DNA from: Paralithodes platypus
Taxonomy: Eukaryota > Arthropoda > Malacostraca > Decapoda > Lithodidae
DNA: 64,000 nucleotides
Direction: 5' to 3'
NCBI GenBank assembly: GCA_032716605.1
Contig: JAVRFV010002319.1
Coordinates: 686,140 to 750,139, forward strand
The position numbers and the translations under genes were made by a program. Position 1 is the first letter of the stretch, and each line of letters begins with the position of its first letter. This document shows, one piece after another, positions 10,600 through 22,261 of this stretch. The notes under the pieces are model-generated. The model made no database searches and was not told where the DNA came from. It saw nothing but the letters and a program-made list of their open reading frames with translations.

Positions 10600-12190
10600 T
10601 TATACCGCTCTCAACCCTCCAACTATCGTCCAATTGCTCTCATCTCTTGTCTTTCTAAAGTCTTTGAAACTATTCTTGCTTCCAAATTTCTTAAGTATTT
10701 CTCTTCTCATAATCTGCTCTCAGATCGCCAGTATGGCTTCCTTAAGGGTCGCTCTACTGGTGATCTTCTTTCATATCTTACTAACTCTTGGTCATCCTCA
10801 TTTCGGGACTTCGGTGAAACTTTTTCTATTGCACTAGACATATCGAAAGCCTTCGATAGAGTCTGGCATAAATCTTTAATTTCTAAACTACCCTCCTTCG
10901 GTTTCTATCCCTCCATCTGTGCCTTTGTCTCTAATTTCCTTTCCGGCCGTTCCATAGCCGCGGTTGTGGACGGCCATTGTTCACTTCCTCACCCTATAAA
11001 CTCCGGTGTTCCTCAGGGCCAGGAGCGGATCCAGCTCAGGCTTAAGGGGGGTGGGGGGGGCTGATATATATACATGAGGGGTGCCATAACTTTATATGTA
11101 TTGTATTTCAGATAAAATGCAGTATATATCAGATGTAAGGGCGCAATTTTGGTCACTAATGGATCTGCTCCTCAGGGCTCTGTCCTATCTCCTATTCTCT
11201 TTCTAATTTTTATAAATGATCTCCTCAACTGTACCTCAATTCCCATCCATTCATACGCAGACGACTTTTACACTAGGCTACTCCATTAGTTTTTCAGAAC
11301 GCCCCAGCCAACAATCCCTCAACGACAAACGTAATGAAGCCATAGAACTCTTAAATTCTGATCTAAATACTATCTCCAATTGGGGCAGAGAAAACCTTGT
11401 TACCTTTAATGCTTCCAAAACCCAATTTCTCCATCTATCTACCCGTAAGGAACTCCCAGCGGACTATCCCTTATTCTTCAACAATACAAAAATCAATCCT
11501 TAATCTTCTCTCAATATTCTTGGTGTCTCTTTTTCTTCTGCTCTTAGTTGGAAAGACCATATTACCAGTCTTGCTAAGGCAGCCTCCCAGAAGCTGGGTG
11601 TGCTCAACCGCCTTAGGGGGTTCTTTTCCCCTGCACAGCTTCTTGCTCTGTACAGGGGAGGGGCATAGTGCGTCCTTGTATTGAGTATTGTTCACATGTG
11701 TGGGGAGGTTCCTCTCACACCGCTCTCCTAGACAAAGTTGAAAGGAAGGCCTTTCGTATCATTAACTCCAGTCCACTCACCAACTCTCTGCAATCTCTCT
11801 CTCTCCGCCACAATGTTGCATCTCTCTCGCTATTCTATCGCTACTATAATAATCAGTGTTCCTCAGAGCTTTCCCAGTGTATACCACCTCCTTTACGTAG
11901 GGCACGTGGTACCCGTCTTGCAACTCAATCCCACCCCTATTCTGTGCAACTCTCCAACCCGAGAGTGAAACGTTACTCTGTCTTTCTTCTACTCAACAGC
12001 TGAGCTTCTGGAACTCTCTCCTAGAATCAGTCTTTCCCTCTTCCTATAACTTAAATTGCTTCAAACTCTGTGTGTCCAGGCATTTTGGCTCGAACGTCCC
12101 TTGATTTTGGCCCTGTCACTCTTTCAACTATGCGGGAGGCACTCGCTATAGGCAGTTCTGCCTTTTGCCTCCCTCAATCACATAGAAAAA
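10600..12190 (+). pseudogene. Jockey-like LINE RT, 5'-truncated and frameshifted
   Basis: Non-LTR polymerase remnant. In shifting plus frames it reads an RT start (NYRPIALISCLSKVFE), QYGFLKGRSTGDLLSYL, IALDISKAFDRVWHKSL, INSGVPQG, then after an insertion SVLSPILFLIFINDLL and a YADD motif at about 11255. Thumb and C-terminal parts (NLVTFNASKTQFLHLSTR, RPCIEYCSHVWGGSSHTALL) follow. The 5' side starts at (CA)n, and the 3' UTR ends in an A-rich tail near 12190. The RT is broken by several frameshifts and by a DNA-transposon insertion at 11020-11169. Family recognised from its similarity to common decapod Jockey-type elements. A further fragment lies at 63649-63725. Confidence 0.9.
11020..11169. 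mobile_element. hAT-like MITE (150 bp) inserted in the LINE RT
   Basis: It interrupts the conserved GVPQGS codons. CCTCAGGGC is present on both sides (11011-11019 and 11170-11178), and joining the flanks would give an uninterrupted motif. Imperfect inverted ends read GGAGCGGATCC and GGATCTGCTCC. An 8-9 bp duplication and CAGGNGCGGATCC-type ends fit the hAT superfamily. No transposase. Confidence 0.7.
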
Positions 12191-12249
12191 AAAATACAGT
12201 ACTACAAAGGTCTCTACAACCAACATAGCCACAATCCCTACAACGGCTT

Positions 12250-12661
<412 letters not shown>

Positions 12662-12704
12662 TTGGAATAATACAGTAAAGATATTAATATAAATCTATGT
12701 ATTA

Positions 12705-13999
12705 ATGCCAGACGCCTTACCATGAGGGTAGCCATACACAACACGCTGCCAAGCGGAATGGACCGCAAGGTCTCTGAGATACTAACTATTCCTTGTAACT
12801 CTCCCCCCGCCCCTCCCTCCTCCACCACCACTAACTATTCCTTGTAACTCTCCCTCCTCCTCCACCACTAACTATTCCTTGTAACTCTCCCTCCCTCCAC
12901 CACTAACTATTCCTTGTAACTCTCCCTCCCTCCCTCCTCCTCCTCCACCACTAACTATTCCTTGTGACTCTCCCTCCCTCCCCCACCACTAACTATTCCT
13001 TGTAACTCTCCCTCCCTGCCTCCTCCTCCTCCACCACTAACTATTCCTTGTGACTCTCCCTCCCTCCTCCACCACTAACTATTCCTTGTAACTCTCCCTT
13101 GTGACTCTCCCTCCCTCCTCCACCACTAACTATTCCTTGTAACTCTCCCTCCCTCCTCCTCCACCACTAACTATTCCTTGTAACTCTCCCTCCCTCCTCC
13201 ACCACTAACTATTCCTTGTAACTCTCCCTCCCTCCCTCCTCCTCCACCACTAACTATTCCTTGTAACTCTCCCTCCCTCCCTCCTCCTCCACCACTAACT
13301 ATTCCTTGTAACTCTCCCTCCCTCCCTCCTCCACCACCACTAACTATTCCTTGTAACTCTCCCTCCCTCCCTCCTCCTCCACCACTAACTATTCCTTGTA
13401 ACTCTCCCTCCCTCCTCCACCACTAACTATTCCTTGTAACTCTCCCTCCCTCCCTCCTCCTCCTCCACCACTAACTATTCCTTGTAACTCTCCCTCCCTC
13501 CCTCCTCCTCCTCCACCACTAACTATTCCTTGTAACTCTCCCTCCCTCCCTCCTCTTCCACCACTAACTATTCCTTGTAACTCTCCCCCCCTCCCTCCTT
13601 CTCCACCACTAACTATTCCTTGTAACTCTCCCTCCCTCCCTCCTCCTCCACCACTAACTATTCCTTGTAACTCTCCCTCCCTCCTCCTCCTCCACCACTA
13701 ACTATTCCTTGTAACTCTCCCTCCCTCCCTCCTCCTCCTCCACCACTAACTATTCCTTGTAACTCTCCCTCCCTCCTCCTCCTCCATCACTAACTATTCC
13801 TTGTAACTCTCCCTCCCTCCCTCCTCCTCCACCACTAACTATTCCTTGTAACTCTCCCTCCCTCCCTCCTCCACCACTAACTATTCCTTGTAACTCTCCC
13901 TCCCTCCTCCACCACTAACTATTCCTTGTAACTCTCCCTCCCTCCCTCCCTCCTCCTCCTCCATCACTAACTATTCCTTGTAACTCTCCCTCCCTCCAC
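12705..13999. repeat. CTAACTATTCCTTGTAACTC minisatellite, about 28 copies
   Basis: Each unit is CACTAACTATTCCTTGTAAC plus TCTCCCTCC and a variable (CTC)n/(CTCC)n stretch, so unit length varies around 35-47 bp. The left border (12705-12790) is a family F LINE 3' end (GCCAGACGCCTTACC.., GAGATACTAACTATTCC..), and a related LINE tail at 35071-35105 ends in a similar ATTCCTTGTAACTCCTCC. The array therefore seems to derive from a LINE 3' end. Confidence 0.9.
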
Positions 14000-14002
14000 C
14001 AC

Positions 14003-14553
14003 TAACATGTTCCTTGTTACCGCCTCTCGTGTTCACTAACATGAAGCCTCCAGGGAATGTTACCGCCTCTCGTGTTCACTAACATGAAGCCTCCAGGGAA
14101 TGTTACCGCCTCTCGTGTTCACTAACATGAAGCCTCCAGGGAATGTTACCGCCTCTCGTGTTCACTAACATGAAGCCTCCAGGGAATGTTACCGCCTCTC
14201 GTGTTCACTAACATGAAGCCTCCAGGGAATGTTACCGCCTCTCGTGTTCACTAACATGAAGCCTCCAGGGAATGTTACCGCCTCTCGTGTTCACTAACAT
14301 GAAGCCTCCAGGGAATGTTACCGCCTCTCGTGTTCACTAACATGAAGCCTCCAGGGAATGTTACCGCCTCTCGTGTTCACTAACATGAAGCCTCCAGGGA
14401 ATGTTACCGCCTCTCGTGTTCACTAACATGAAGCCTCCAGGGAATGTTACCGCCTCTCGTGTTCACTAACATGAAGCCTCCAGGGAATGTTACCGCCTCT
14501 CGTGTTCACTAACATGAAGCCTCCAGGGAATGTTACCGCCTCTCGTTCACCCG
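14003..14553. repeat. 43-bp minisatellite, about 12 copies
   Basis: Unit GTTACCGCCTCTCGTGTTCA plus CTAACATGAAGCCTCCAGGGAAT, almost identical copies. It follows the previous array through a hybrid unit (CACTAACATGTTCCTTGTTACC). Confidence 0.97.
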
Positions 14554-14626
14554 CGGTATCTTGTGTATTGGTTTGTTAGTTTGTTGGTTTCTCTTTCATT
14601 CTCTCATCTCTCTCTCTCTCTCTCCA

Positions 14627-15002
14627 TTGAGGGGGTATTAGTAGCTTTTTATGGACCCCCTTCTACCTCATGTTTAACATAATAGTTTTTGAAATTTTAA
14701 GACATTCGTTCCATTAGTTTGGCGATTTTGAAACCTTTCGCCCCATTTATTTGGCAATATTAAGACCTTTCGTGCAATTTAGGTGTCGATTTCTTGTCTG
14801 GTGAGCGATAGCGACCCTGTAACTTTGGATGGAATCTGCCTTTGGCCGGGACATTTTTCTATCGAAAAATGTACAAATATATCTTGAAAGGGGGTCTAGG
14901 TTATTTTGTGTAAGCTTGATGGAGGTCTAGCGAGGAAACTCAAAAATAAATAAATAAATAAATGAATTGGCCAAAAAACCATCATTACCGGTACCCCCTT
15001 AA
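14627..15002 (+). mobile_element. MITE family B, copy B2
   Basis: B order is visible: ACCCCCTTCTACCTCATG, a TTAGTTTGGCGATTTTGA block, GTGAGCGATAGCGACCCTG, a degenerate CTTTGGCCGG, TTTTTCTATCGAAAAATGTAC and TTGATGGAGGTCTAGCGAGG. It ends in GTACCCCCTTAA (TTAA 14999-15002). Confidence 0.75.
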
Positions 15003-15038
15003 GCAAAAGGTTTCTTGTGGCTCTGCCGTAGTACTCAC

Positions 15039-15086
15039 CACCAGGACCTCTTCATAAACAGGTAACATTGTCTTCGATGATCATAC
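15039..15086 (-). other. Candidate 48-bp internal host exon
   Basis: On the minus strand a pyrimidine-rich TGTTTGTGTTTCTATTTTGCAG acceptor tract leads into 48 bp and then a GTGAGTAC donor. Only one of three frames is open, and it reads YDHRRQCYLFMKRSW with one base before and two after, so the exon would keep frame when included or skipped. I do not recognise the peptide. It lies between MITE B2 and the 22-bp satellite and could be a chance splice pair. Confidence 0.35.
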
Positions 15087-15107
15087 CTGCAAAATAGAAA
15101 CACAAAC

Positions 15108-15200
15108 ATGAGATCAACTTGACTAATATATATTACTGGACAATATAACCAAAAATGAGATCAACTTGACTAATATATATTACTGGACAATATAACCAAA
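15108..15200. repeat. Short tandem duplication of about 49 bp
   Basis: The segment ATGAGATCAACTTGACTAAT..ACAATATAACCAAA occurs twice head-to-tail just before the 22-bp satellite. Confidence 0.9.
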
Positions 15201-15251
15201 CAGAAATAGGGTGTCAAACCGGAGCCATTTTGTTTGAAGACTTGAATGACT

Positions 15252-16694
15252 ATGAGGAGGAATACAAGACAATATGAGGAGGAATACAAGACAATATGAG
15301 GAGGAATACAAGACAATATGAGGAGGAATACAAGACAATATGAGGAGGAATACAAGAACATAGGAGGAATACAAGACAATATGAGGAGGAATACAAGACA
15401 ATATGAGGAGGAATACAAGACAATATGAGGAGGAATACAAGACAATATGAGGAGGAATACAAGACAATATGAGGAGCAATACAAGACAATATGAGGAGGA
15501 ATACAAGACAATATGAGGAGGAATACAAGACAATATGAGGAGGAATACAAGACAATATGAGGAGGAATACAAGACAATATGAGGAGGAATACAAGACAAT
15601 ATGAGGAGGAATACAAGACAATATGAGGAGCAATACAAGACAATATGAGGAGGAATACAAGACAATATGAGGAGGAATACAAGACAATATGAGGAGGAAT
15701 ACAAGACAATATGAGGAGGAATACAAGACAATATGAGGAGGAATACAAGACAATATGAGGAGGAATACAAGACAATATGAGGAGGAATACAAGACAATAT
15801 GAGGAGGAATACAAGACAATATGAGGAGGAATACAAGACAATATGAGGAGGAATACAAGACAATATGAGGAGGAATACAAGACAATATGAGGAGGAATAC
15901 AAGACATGAGGAGGAATACAAGACAATATGAGGAGGAATACAAGACAATATGAGGAGCAATACAAGACAATATGAGGAGGAATACAAGACAATATGAGGA
16001 GGAATACAAGACAATATGAGGAGGAATACAAGACAATATGAGGAGGAATACAAGACAATATGAGGAGGAATACAAGACAATATGAGGAGGAATACAAGAC
16101 AATATGAGGAGGAATACAAGACAATATGAGGAGCAATACAAGACAATATGAGGAGGAATACAAGACAATATGAGGAGGAATACAAGACAATATGAGGAGG
16201 AATACAAGACAATATGAGGAGGAATACAAGACAATATGAGGAGGAATACAAGACAATATGAGGAGGAATACAAGACAATATGAGGAGGAATACAAGACAA
16301 TATGAGGAGGAATACAAGACAATATGAGGAGGAATACAAGACAATATGAGGAGGAATACAAGACAATATGAGGAGGAATACAAGACAATATGAGGAGGAA
16401 TACAAGACAATATGAGGAGGAATACAAGACAATATGAGGAGGAATACAAGACAATATGAGGAGGAATACAAGACAATATGAGGAGGAATACAAGACAATA
16501 TGAGGAGGAATACAAGACAATATGAGGAGGAATACAAGACAATATGAGGAGGAATACAAGACAATATGAGGAGGAATACAAGACAATATGAGGAGGAATA
16601 CAAGACAATATGAGGAGGAATACAAGACAATATGAGGAGGAATACAAGACAATATGAGGAGGAATACAAGACAATATGAGGAGGAATACAAGAC
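15252..16694. repeat. 22-bp satellite, about 65 copies
   Basis: Unit GAGGAGGAATACAAGACAATAT, nearly perfect. Because 22 is not a multiple of 3, all three minus frames translate to phases of the same 22-residue peptide (CIPPHIVLYSSS..) without stops. These 500-residue frames are not genes. A G-to-C variant (GAGGAGCAATAC) appears at about 15474, 15628, 15955 and 16131, spaced by 7, about 15 and 8 units. Two copies carry small deletions (15350s, 15905). Confidence 0.98.
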
Positions 16695-16851
16695 CAAGAC
16701 AATTAACATGAAATAGCATTGTTTTGGTCATGTTATCATTCCCAAAGACATCATTTGAACTATAAACCATAAATTTTATCTTTACATATACGATAATAAA
16801 GACTAAACATAATGGACTTGGCTTTCGTTTAACACACTCAAACAAAATGTG

Positions 16852-17050
16852 ATTAACTCTCCTCTTTATTTTATTCTAGCTATATTTAGACGATGTTATG
16901 CAGTTTAAGAGGGATGTGCGGTAGTAAAAAGGGTTAAGTGAGAGAGTTCGAAGCCAATTAATAGCTGGTGGCCCTTTTTAAACTGAATAAAATCGTCTAA
17001 TAAAAGCCAGAAGAAAGTATAAAAAACGTCGCCGGTAGAGAAGGGGTTAA
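16852..17050. mobile_element. MITE family C, copy C3
   Basis: It is bounded by TTAA at 16852-16855 and 17047-17050. The right end has the typical GACGTC-like CGCCGGTAGAGAAGGGGTTAA. Internal inverted blocks (TTTAGACGATGTTATGCAGTTTAAG against TTTTTAAACTGAATAAAATCGTC) show the foldback structure of family C. Confidence 0.65.
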
Positions 17051-17138
17051 TTTAATAGAGGGCATTCAAATAGAAAAATCTGATAATATTTCTGGTAGAG
17101 TTCTCAAGGCCACAGCGACCAAGTGCAAATACGCCACA

Positions 17139-17245
17139 TAAAGGGGTGGATTTATTTGTCTGGGCCCCCCTTCTCCCTCATGTTTAACCCCATTAGTTTG
17201 GAGATTTTGAGACGTCCGCTCCATTAGCTTGGCAATAAGACCAAG
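17139..17245 (+). mobile_element. MITE family B, partial copy B3
   Basis: The first 100 bp of B are present: an AAGGGGTGGA start, CCCTTCTCCCTCATGTTTAA and CATTAGCTTGGCAAT. The rest is missing. Confidence 0.6.
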
Positions 17246-17482
17246 ACAGAAAGAGGTCACGTGTCTGAGCTGATAACGTGATGCAGGTGGAATAGGAGGA
17301 GGTGGTGGTGGTGGGAGATTAGAGGTGTCTTGTTTTCCCACCAACACCTCCTCCTCCTCCACCACCATCACCCTATATGTAAATGCTGACCTTAAGGGCA
17401 TACATTACAGAGGGCCTGGTGGAGGGGGTGTCAGGGCAATGTGGCGAGGGGCTTGATGATAAGTAATTAACACAATGGGAAC

Positions 17483-18050
<568 letters not shown>

Positions 18051-18077
<27 letters not shown>

Positions 18078-18229
18078 TTTGTATTTATTTATTTTGTTTG
18101 TAAACTAAGCTTACCATCCTCATATCTGTACATCTCATGTTCATCCACTAAATTGTAAAATGTGTATTTTCAGCTCATGAGGCTGCCATTCTTTAATAAA
18201 CCGTTTATTATTATTATTATTATTACACA
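18051..18229. other. (CA)n plus unassigned AT-rich segment with (TTA)n
   Basis: (CA)n at 18051-18076, then about 120 bp of AT-rich sequence and (TTA)n at about 18208-18225. On the minus strand the (TAA)n follows GGTGTGTG at the 3' end of the LINE. It may be LINE 3' tail plus flank. Confidence 0.5.
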
Positions 18230-18290
18230 CACCTGGATTCCTGGATTGTAGTTTAGGACCGAAGTCCTGGGCCACGCTGGTGCGCCGCCC

Positions 18291-21233
18291 TCAGTAGTTC
18301 CTCATTCTGGTTTGATGTAGCAGGCTGTTTCCGTCGGACGTTTGGTAATAGTGTGGCAGCGATGGTTTGTCGGGTATTGTTCGTAGAAATTTGTCCAATC
18401 CAGTCTTGAAACTTAAGAGAGAGCCTGTGTGTTCTCTTAGTTGCTTGGGGAGACAGTTATATATCCTTGGACCGTGTACAGCCATTGAATTCTCTTTCAA
18501 GGTTTGTAAGCTCATCCTTGTTCTCACTAAACGCGGAATAGTGCACAATTTTCCTCTTCTACTGCTGTATGTCGTCCTAATTTCATCTTCGTTTTCCAGA
18601 TTTGGTATCATTTCGTTAATTATTTTCCACACGTACATTGCTACATATCTCTCCCTTCTTCTCTCCAATGAGTACATGTCTAAATGCTGTAGTCTCTGCC
18701 AGTAGTCCATGTTGTTCAGTCCTTCGATTCGGGCCGTGTACGTTCGTTGCACTGCCTCCAGTTTTCTGATTTGGCCGATGTTTGTGGGGTTCCATAACTG
18801 GCAGCAGTATTCAACCAATGGTAGTATCAGGGCCCTGAATAATACCATTAACGCACGTGGTTCTCTTGTTTTGAATGTTCTAAAAATCCATCCCATATTC
18901 TTTCTGGCCTTCGCTACAGTATTATCAATATGATGGTCGAAGCTAGCGTCGTCGCTTATTGTTATTCCCAGATCCCGCAAGTGGTTGCTTTGGATTATAA
19001 TTCCTCCTTCTGGTGTTGTATAGTCCTTGTCGGCCACTTCCTGCTTCGGGTGTCGATATCTCAATAACTCGAATTTTGTGCTATTGAATATCATATTATT
19101 CATTTCTGCCCAGTTATATATCGTCTTCAGGTCATCTTGTATCATTTTATAATCATCTTCCCTTCTCACAATGCCCAGGAGTCGAGTGTCGTCTGCGAAT
19201 GAGGTTGTTTTACAGTACTGTATACTCTGGTCGATATCACTGATATATATGAGGAAAAGCAAGGGGCCAATCACCGACCCCTGTGCCACACCACTTCTCA
19301 CTTCCGACTTCTTGGATTCGCTTCCTTCGACCATTACCGATTGACTTCTATTAGTGATAAAGCTCCCGATCCACTTGTGTAGCCTACCTCTAATCCCAAT
19401 ATGTTCCAGTTTTTGCAATAAGATCGAGTGGTCAACCTTGTCGAAAGCTTTAGAGAAGTCCAGGTAGATTGCATCTGCACCATCTCCATCTTCTAGAGCA
19501 CTCAAAATATCCATCCTGTGTTGAAGAAGCTGCGACACGCACGATCTTCCGCTTCTAAATCCGTGTTGACCTTTGTTATAAAGCGATTGTTCCTCCAGAT
19601 ATTTGGTTACTTTTTTTACAACTATCCTCTCGAATATTTTAATTACGTGTGAAGTAAGAGCCACCGGTCTATAATTTTTTGGTTCCGTTCTCGGCCCACT
19701 TTTATAAATGGGTGATATTTGTCCGTGTTTTAAGAGACTAGGTATTTCCCCAGTATCCATCGACTTTCTCCATATCATGTGCAGTGGTTTGGATATAATG
19801 GAGGCACACTGCTTCATGAGTATTGCTGGTATACAGTCTGGTCCTGCAGCGGCATATGTGTTGATTTCTCGTATGGATGTCTCTATATCTGTCCTATCGA
19901 ACTCTACATCGCTCAATTGTGATTCTGCGGGCGGTGTTGTTGTATGCCACTGATTCACTGTATCTAGTTTTGGTGTACTAAATGCAGACACATACTGGTG
20001 GTTAAGGGCTTCGCTCATTTTTTGTGGATCACTGGTGAGGTATCCATTGTACTTGAGTGGTCCTATGGTTGTTCGCATGCTTGCTTTTTTCTTGGCATAC
20101 TTAAAAAAGTATTTTGGGTTCTTGTCAATGTTGTCCACAGCTCTCCGTTCTTCAGATTTTGCTTCTCTGTCGTACGACTGTGCGAGGTCTCTTTCGATAC
20201 GTGCTAATTTTTGCTTTATCATATTCTCTTCTTCGCTTTCCACTAATCGTTTATTTAATTTTGTCCTCTTCCTCATCAGTATTTTCCTCTCTCTTGGGAT
20301 TGTGTATTCTCGTGGTTGTCTCTTACTTGGGATATTCGCTACACATATGTTCAGGAGCTTGGAACTAAAATGTTGGTACATCTCGGTGCTTGTCCGTCCT
20401 TCCATCTCTCCATGCCAATCCGTATTGGATATTTCATTGTTGATGGTTTTCCAATCTATGTCATCCTGGAAAAAATTTAAGGATCGGAAGTCTTTTGTGT
20501 TCGCCATAGATTTTTGTGGTTCTCGACTTGCTTGCAATGTTGTTTCAATCACCATAAGTCGGTGATCTGAGATATCTGTCTCTTCGAGTCTTATGTCGCT
20601 TATAATTTCTTCATCGTTGGTGAGAAATATGTCCAAAATATTGTTTCTTCTTGTTGCTAAATGTATTATCTGTTTCAGCATTAAGTCTTCCATCATTTTG
20701 AATAGTATATTAGCTTGTGATCGGTCTTCTGATGTTCCCCCATATATAGTTGACTCATTCCACTGTATATTTGGTAAATTGAAATCCCCATTAATCACTA
20801 TTGTAGGTTCGGGATTTCCCAGTTTTCCTACTTCTGACTCGATAGTTTTGATAACCTCTGACATGTTTTCTGTTGAGCATCTTGGTGGTCTGTATACAGT
20901 AGCTAGTATCATTTTCCACTTCTTGATATATACAATAACGTATTCTATCTCTCCATTAGAGCCTGCATCTATCATTTTTGCTTCTTTCGCTATGTCTTGG
21001 CGTATGTATATCAGTACTCCTCCTTTTTTTCTGTCGTTCGCTCTATCAGCACGATAAATTTCATAGCCTTCGATTTTTACTTCGGCATCTCTTATTTCAC
21101 TTCGAAGATGGGATTCTGTGATACAAATTAGAGCACTATTATACTCAAAACCTATTTCTTCTAACATTTTAGTCTTATGTCGTTTTTTTCTCGGCATCAG
21201 GCCCTCAATATTGCAGCATATTATTGTTTGCAT
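18291..21233 (-). CDS. LINE1 ORF2: endonuclease-reverse transcriptase, 980 aa
   Basis: Nicks the target DNA and copies the element RNA there. The frame is uninterrupted from ATG at 21233. The N-terminal third is an apurinic-type endonuclease: CNIEGL, ICITESHL, TVYRPPRC, INGDFNLP and ISDHRLMV. A linker follows, then the RT domain: NYRPVALTSHVIKIFE, QHGFRSGRSCVSQLL, AIYLDFSKAFDKVDHS, VAQGSVIGPLLFLIYISD and the catalytic FADD (about 19190-19201). The C-terminal part has the usual LPLVEYCCQLWNP and LERRRERY blocks. VAQG replaces the more usual VPQG. No RNase H. Length fits a complete CR1/Jockey-type ORF2. Confidence 0.96.
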   Translation of the reverse strand: MQTIICCNIEGLMPRKKRHKTKMLEEIGFEYNSALICITESHLRSEIRDAEVKIEGYEIYRADRANDRKKGGVLIYIRQDIAKEAKMIDAGSNGEIEYVIVYIKKWKMILATVYRPPRCSTENMSEVIKTIESEVGKLGNPEPTIVINGDFNLPNIQWNESTIYGGTSEDRSQANILFKMMEDLMLKQIIHLATRRNNILDIFLTNDEEIISDIRLEETDISDHRLMVIETTLQASREPQKSMANTKDFRSLNFFQDDIDWKTINNEISNTDWHGEMEGRTSTEMYQHFSSKLLNICVANIPSKRQPREYTIPRERKILMRKRTKLNKRLVESEEENMIKQKLARIERDLAQSYDREAKSEERRAVDNIDKNPKYFFKYAKKKASMRTTIGPLKYNGYLTSDPQKMSEALNHQYVSAFSTPKLDTVNQWHTTTPPAESQLSDVEFDRTDIETSIREINTYAAAGPDCIPAILMKQCASIISKPLHMIWRKSMDTGEIPSLLKHGQISPIYKSGPRTEPKNYRPVALTSHVIKIFERIVVKKVTKYLEEQSLYNKGQHGFRSGRSCVSQLLQHRMDILSALEDGDGADAIYLDFSKAFDKVDHSILLQKLEHIGIRGRLHKWIGSFITNRSQSVMVEGSESKKSEVRSGVAQGSVIGPLLFLIYISDIDQSIQYCKTTSFADDTRLLGIVRREDDYKMIQDDLKTIYNWAEMNNMIFNSTKFELLRYRHPKQEVADKDYTTPEGGIIIQSNHLRDLGITISDDASFDHHIDNTVAKARKNMGWIFRTFKTREPRALMVLFRALILPLVEYCCQLWNPTNIGQIRKLEAVQRTYTARIEGLNNMDYWQRLQHLDMYSLERRRERYVAMYVWKIINEMIPNLENEDEIRTTYSSRRGKLCTIPRLVRTRMSLQTLKENSMAVHGPRIYNCLPKQLREHTGSLLSFKTGLDKFLRTIPDKPSLPHYYQTSDGNSLLHQTRMRNY

Positions 21234-21344
21234 CCTTGCCTCCGTGTGTTTCTTTTTTTATATTTGTCTGCTCTTGTGTATTTGTAACACTTTGTGCATT
21301 TTTCAAATGTTTAACATGCGTTTCATTGGTGCTATTAGTTAGAC

Positions 21345-22201
21345 CTAGTTTTTTGTGATTGCTTCTGTTCCTTCATCCACCCAGCGCATTGTTCGGCGAA
21401 TGACACTGAGCTTGGCTGATATGAATGTTGGGCATTTCGTATTGAACGAGGAATGTCCAGTTTCCTCTCTTCCGCTGACTGTGCAGTGATGACAAATCAG
21501 CCGTTCCTTGTTTGTGCAGTTATCGGACATGTGCTTCTGAGTGCAGTGGCCACAAATTGGCTCCTTTGCATGGCAGTGAGTTGTTTTATGGCCATATCCG
21601 ATGCAATTACCACATCGTTGCACCCAGTAGTGATCATACACCCTACACCGCGAAAGATGTAAGTATACACGGTTTCCATTGTTCTCAATTGCTTTCCTGA
21701 TGCGTGGCGATACAGAGACAACGGCAGTTTTGAAACCGGATGTGCTGGGTTTGGTAAACAGCAGTTTCATATCATTGTCTTGTTCCATCAGATCTGCTAT
21801 ATGTTCGTTTTTTTCTTGAAATGACTGAATAATTTGTGAATCCTCAATGATATCTGGTACAAATACAATAGAAATTTTGGGGTTCAGTTTAATCTCACTA
21901 GCAATCTGGTGTGTATCAGCTAGTTGATCAGTTGCTTCCAGTGCTTCGACTGCTCGATCCTTCGCTGTTTTCGTAGGGAACACTAGTTTCACCGATTTCT
22001 GTTGAGTAGTCTTCATCGATACCGTTGGTATATTTTTTAGGGCAGAGATTATTTCTTTATTGTTTGAAGGGGTCGTGCCATCCTTCGGTTTTATAAATAC
22101 AGCATGTTGGTTATGGTTTACTTTGGCAATGGCGTCAGCATACGATGTTTCCTCTCTTACAACATCTGAGCATTGCTTCTGTTTAGTTTCACTGTTGTTC
22201 G

Positions 22202-22202
<1 letters not shown>
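21345..22202 (-). CDS. LINE1 ORF1: zinc-knuckle nucleic-acid-binding protein, 5'-truncated
   Basis: RNA-binding partner of ORF2. About 285 codons are element-derived; upstream the frame only runs through (TG)n and a G-run, so the true start is missing. Three cysteine clusters lie at about residues 197-257: CGNCIGYGHKTTHC is a classic CX2CX4HX4C knuckle, followed by CGHCTQKHMSDNC and CHHCTVSG..C. The middle region resembles the RRM-like part of LINE gag proteins by position only. The stop lies 111 bp upstream of the ORF2 start. Confidence 0.85.
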
Positions 22203-22245
<43 letters not shown>

Positions 22246-22261
22246 CCCCCCCCCCCCCCCC
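22203..22261. repeat. (CA)n(C)n tract between two LINEs
   Basis: (CA)n at 22203-22243 followed by a C-run of about 18. It separates the truncated 5' end of LINE1 from the 3' end of LINE2. Confidence 0.97.

Larger units (their letters stand above)
18230..22202 (-). mobile_element. LINE1: non-LTR element with intact ORF2
   Basis: It consists of ORF1 (zinc-knuckle protein), a gap of about 110 bp, ORF2 (endonuclease plus RT) and a short 3' UTR containing GGCGGCGCACCAGCGTGGCC, a motif shared with the 3' UTR of the neighbouring LINE at 22262. The 5' end is truncated within ORF1 at a (TG)n tract on its sense strand. ORF2 is complete and the copy looks young. The FADD-type RT, lack of RNase H and conserved C-terminal LERRRERYVAMYVWKI point to the CR1/Jockey side of LINE diversity; exact clade not determined. 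Confidence 0.9.

Noticed and set aside
15170..16845. Three overlapping minus-strand frames of about 510-530 codons
   Set aside because: They are translations of the 22-bp satellite in its three phases, without any start context or non-repeat domain.
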